Positions 61,471-64,000 of a stretch of DNA of 64,000 nucleotides are shown piece by piece. Position 1 is the first letter of the stretch. Each line of letters starts with the position of its first letter. The stretch covers positions 4,030,001 through 4,094,000 of the forward strand of contig NZ_CP007212.1 of assembly GCF_001411805.1 (NCBI RefSeq), in the 5' to 3' direction. A model generated the notes under the pieces. The model did not search any database, was not told the origin of the DNA, and saw only the letters and a program-made list of their open reading frames with translations. This DNA is from Burkholderia plantarii (GTDB lineage Bacteria > Pseudomonadota > Gammaproteobacteria > Burkholderiales > Burkholderiaceae). A program made the position numbers and the translations under genes.

Positions 61471-62316
61471 TCACTGCGAGGCCGGTTGCGCGGCCGACGC
61501 CTGCGAAGCGGCCGCCGCCACCTGCGCGCGCAGGATCCCGCTGAGCTCCTGATACTTCAGCGCGGCCACCTCGTCGCCCTGCGTCGCCGCCGCCGCGTAA
61601 TAGGCGCGCGCGATGTTCAGGTTCACCGCGACGCCGTCGCCGCCGTGCTCGTAGAACGAGGCGGTCACGTATTGCGCGACCGGCTCGCCGGCGTCGGCCG
61701 CCCTCTGGTACCAGACGAACGCCTCGTGGTTGTCGCGCGGCGTGCCGCGACCGTCCAGGAACTGGTTGGCGAGCGCGAGTTCGGCCTGCACGCTGCCCTG
61801 CTGCGCCGCCTTCAGATACCAGCCGTGCGCCGCCGTCGCGTCGCGCGCGACGAACTGGCCGTCGTCGTACATCGTCGCGAGCACGTATTGCGCTTGCGTC
61901 ATGCCGGCCCCGGCCGCCTCGGTCAGCCAGCGCACGCCGTCCGGCACGCTGGCGGCCGTGCCCTCGCCCTTGAGCAGCATCATTGCGTAGTTGAACTGCG
62001 CGAGCCGGTCGCCGCGCGCCGCCTCACGCCGGAAGCCGGCCAGCGCGGCCGGATAGTCGCCCGCGTTGTAGTCCGCGACGGCCGACTCGGTGGTCGCGCG
62101 CGAGGCTTTCGGCTTGCCGGCGTGTTTCGGCGCCTTCGCGGCGGGCCGGCTCGCGGCCGCGGCGGCCGGCGCCGAGGCCGCGGCATCGGCCGCCTGCGCC
62201 GGCCCGTTCGCCGCGAACCACGCGAGCGCCACGCCGAGCGCGAGCACGCCGCCGACGCGCCGACGCGCGGGCATTTCCTGCATGGCGCGCCGCGCCCGCA
62301 TCCGTAAGCCGTTCAT
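61471..62316 (-). CDS. Sel1-repeat (tetratricopeptide-like) exported protein
   Basis: The 281-residue product starts at the second of two close ATGs. AGGAGG is 7 bases before this one, while the upstream ATG at 62322 almost touches it. The N-terminal RVGGVLALGVALAWFAANGP ending AQAAD is a Sec signal. An Ala/Pro/Lys-rich linker follows. Four Sel1 repeats cover about 100-260, each with the A.YVLATMYDDG / AELALANQFLDG pattern of small residues. Sel1 proteins serve as scaffolds in signalling or wall assembly. The role here is unknown. Confidence 0.85.
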   Translation of the reverse strand: MNGLRMRARRAMQEMPARRRVGGVLALGVALAWFAANGPAQAADAAASAPAAAAASRPAAKAPKHAGKPKASRATTESAVADYNAGDYPAALAGFRREAARGDRLAQFNYAMMLLKGEGTAASVPDGVRWLTEAAGAGMTQAQYVLATMYDDGQFVARDATAAHGWYLKAAQQGSVQAELALANQFLDGRGTPRDNHEAFVWYQRAADAGEPVAQYVTASFYEHGGDGVAVNLNIARAYYAAAATQGDEVAALKYQELSGILRAQVAAAASQASAAQPASQ

Positions 62317-62861
62317 GTCCATTCCTCCTGCGTCACGCGCGGACCGCCGCGCGTCGGATCCCGCGCGACCCGCGCGCGCGCGATCCGATGTTTCGCCGCG
62401 CGGGGCGGCGAAGTCGTTGTTGTAATCGGGGGAAGGCGTGAGCGACGCGAGGCGGCTGCCGGCTCCCGAGCGGGTGGCGGCGCGCGGCGGCGAGCGACCG
62501 GATCGGCCCGCGGCACCACGCGCGCGACGATCATACAGCGGCCAGAAATGTGCTGCCGGGCGCGGACGCGGCGCGGGAAACGGCCGGGCGAAGCGGTCGC
62601 GACGGTGGGGAAAGGAAGCGGGCAACGGCGCCGCGGGCAAGGCGCCCGCCAGCGCGGCGGCAAACTGGAACGGCGAAAAAACCGCGCAAAGGCGGGAGAA
62701 AGCGGTGAGCACGGCACGCCGCGCATCAGCGACGCACGCGCCGGACAGCCAGATGAATTGCGCCGAACGACATCGACAGGCATCGACAGGCAGAGCCGCC
62801 ACGAGCGGGTAAATGCACCCGGCACGCACCAACGCCGCCGGCGCGCTCGTACAACCGCTTC
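62317..62861. other. region between queD and the Sel1 gene
   Basis: The 545 bp hold the promoter of the Sel1 gene, with a weak TTACAAC on the minus strand near 62420. It also has a tandem 10-bp repeat CATCGACAGG twice at 62771-62790. Open frames on both strands are Arg/Ala-rich and without ribosome binding sites. I find no gene I can support. Confidence 0.45.
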
Positions 62862-63314
62862 TCAGCGGCCCGGCTCGCGCTCCACGTCGGCCCAGCAGTT
62901 CGGCGTCTCGTAGAGCCGCACGCGCTCAAGGCGAAGGTTTACGCCGTAGTGCGCGTCGTAGACGTTCGCGAGGATGTCGAACGCGATCGCCGCGAGGTTC
63001 TCGACGGTGGGGATGCGGTCGAGCACGACCGTCTTGTGGTCGGCCATCTTCTCGAGGAACGAGCGCACCACCTCGTCGCGCGCGTAGACGAGGAACGCGT
63101 GGTCCCACTTGCCGACCAGATGCTCCATCGCGAGCGACTTCACGTCGGCGAAATCCATCACCATGCCGCGGTCCGGCGCGCCCTCGACGTCGACGAGGTC
63201 GCCGCGCAGCGTGATTTCGAGCACGTAGCGATGGCCATGCAGGTTGCGGCACTGGCTGCGGTGGTCGGGGATGCGGTGCCCCGCGTCGAATTCGAGTTTT
63301 CGGGTAATCAGCAC
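62862..63314 (-). CDS. queD: 6-carboxy-5,6,7,8-tetrahydropterin synthase
   Basis: The 150-residue product is the T-fold enzyme of queuosine synthesis. Zinc ligands are H13 (FDAGHRIP), H26 and H28 in CRNLHGHRYVLEI, with C22 as catalytic cysteine. The remaining VMDFADVKSLAMEHLVGKWD and PTVENLAAIAFDIL are usual for QueD. It lies 19 bp after queE on the same strand, so the two form one operon. Confidence 0.95.
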   Translation of the reverse strand: MLITRKLEFDAGHRIPDHRSQCRNLHGHRYVLEITLRGDLVDVEGAPDRGMVMDFADVKSLAMEHLVGKWDHAFLVYARDEVVRSFLEKMADHKTVVLDRIPTVENLAAIAFDILANVYDAHYGVNLRLERVRLYETPNCWADVEREPGR

Positions 63315-63333
63315 GATGAGTGAAGCTCGCGGC

Positions 63334-63966
63334 TCAGGGAATGTTCAGGTATTTGTGGGTCTGCATCGACAGCCGCCATTGCGGATGGCGCTTGCACCAG
63401 TCGATCGCGAGCTTCGTATTGATGTCGCGCGAGGGGCCGTCCATCGGCTGCACGAGGAAGTACTCGAAATCGAGCCCCGCGTACTCGGCGAGGCGCTGGT
63501 TGTCCTGCGGGATCACGACCTTCAGTTCGTGCCCGCGGGTCACCACCAGCGGCGCGTCGGCCTTCGGGCTCACGCAGATCCAGTCGATCGTGTCGAGCAC
63601 CGGCAGCGAGCCGTTGGTCTCGATCGCGATCTCGAAGCCGCGCGCATGCAGCGCGTCGACGAGCGGCTGGTCGAGCTGCAGCATCGGCTCGCCGCCCGTG
63701 CAGACCACGAAGCGGTGCGCCTCGCCCGCCGGCCACAGCGCCGCGACCTGATCGGCGAGCAGCTCGGGCGTCTTGAACTTGCCGCCGTTCTCGCCGTCGG
63801 TGCCGACGAAGTCGGTATCGCAGAACCGGCAGACGGCGCTGTCGCGGTCGGCCTCGCGGCCGGTCCACAGATTGCAGCCGGCGAAGCGGCAGAACACGGC
63901 CGGGCGCCCGGCGTTCGCGCCCTCGCCCTGCAATGTGTAGAAGATTTCCTTGACCGTGTACGTCAT
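63334..63966 (-). CDS. queE: 7-carboxy-7-deazaguanine synthase, CX14CX2C type
   Basis: The 210-residue product is a radical SAM enzyme that follows QueD in queuosine synthesis. The cluster cysteines are C31, C46 and C49, giving CX14CX2C instead of the usual CX3CX2C. That spacing is known for Burkholderia QueE. The GGEP motif is in VCTGGEPMLQLDQP and the substrate region in IETNGSLPVLDTIDW. A hairpin (GGCGGC-GTCGA-GCCGCC) stands just upstream; no queC end can be seen before the window stops. Confidence 0.95.
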   Translation of the reverse strand: MTYTVKEIFYTLQGEGANAGRPAVFCRFAGCNLWTGREADRDSAVCRFCDTDFVGTDGENGGKFKTPELLADQVAALWPAGEAHRFVVCTGGEPMLQLDQPLVDALHARGFEIAIETNGSLPVLDTIDWICVSPKADAPLVVTRGHELKVVIPQDNQRLAEYAGLDFEYFLVQPMDGPSRDINTKLAIDWCKRHPQWRLSMQTHKYLNIP

Positions 63967-64000
63967 CGCTCGTGCGGCGGCTCGACGCCGCCCGTTCCAT

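Noticed and set aside
63308..64000. A 230-codon minus frame reaching the right edge
   Set aside because: It is a frame shadow of queE, which has all three cluster cysteines in another frame on the same strand.

Overview
The window is a high-GC stretch of beta-proteobacterial chromosome that reads as Burkholderia chromosome 1. Gene content and the near-complete match of family architecture (MetK, ArgB of 299 residues, HslV with a short propeptide, RegB/RegA, divergent gatCAB/mreBCD) point there; the species is not resolved by eye, although a plant-associated lineage is plausible. Almost all of it is housekeeping. I see no tRNA, rRNA, CRISPR array, prophage, insertion sequence or biosynthetic cluster.

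Region by region. 1-430: 5' part of a PepSY-type membrane protein behind a Fur box. 844-2475: rhomboid protease. 2439-2748: tandem ~105-109 bp repeat. 2706-13255: a flagellar cluster in two divergent arms. The leftward arm is fliE, then fliS-fliT behind a sigma-28 promoter, then a second FliK-like protein and a stand-alone FlhB C-terminal domain. The rightward arm is fliF-fliG-fliH-fliI-fliJ-fliK. 13456-18512: GMC alcohol oxidoreductase, AidB-type acyl-CoA dehydrogenase and aldehyde dehydrogenase. 18613-26600: SrkA kinase, an orphan 70-residue protein, two exporters, aldo/keto reductase, small membrane proteins and a phytanoyl-CoA dioxygenase-like protein. 26744-31737: metK diverging from lpxL-dapF-DUF484-xerC. 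31824-37590: rlmI, COG0523 metal GTPase, a zinc-finger-less DksA, and hslVU. 37736-39903: CWC cysteine-rich protein with the RegB/RegA redox two-component system. 40136-46806: argB, HAD nucleotidase, slmA, metX-metW, ampG, M48 protease. 46799-49026: AraC regulator diverging from a zinc alcohol dehydrogenase. 49153-54315: xth, ppk2, gatCAB. 54712-61133: the rod-shape cluster mreBCD-mrdA-rodA. 61471-63966: Sel1-repeat protein and queD-queE.

Functional groupings. The flagellar genes build the basal body, C-ring and export ATPase and set hook length. The mre/mrd genes form one cell-elongation machine, opposite the operon for the Gln-tRNA/Asn-tRNA amidotransferase. metK, metX-metW and dapF cover methionine/SAM and lysine/peptidoglycan supply. 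The most unusual points are a DksA with one of the four zinc cysteines next to a His-rich COG0523 GTPase, a CWC protein that leads the regBA operon, the duplicated hook-length and export-switch functions, a structured metK leader with a GTG start, and several short tandem repeats. I did not find evidence strong enough to claim a wholly new system.
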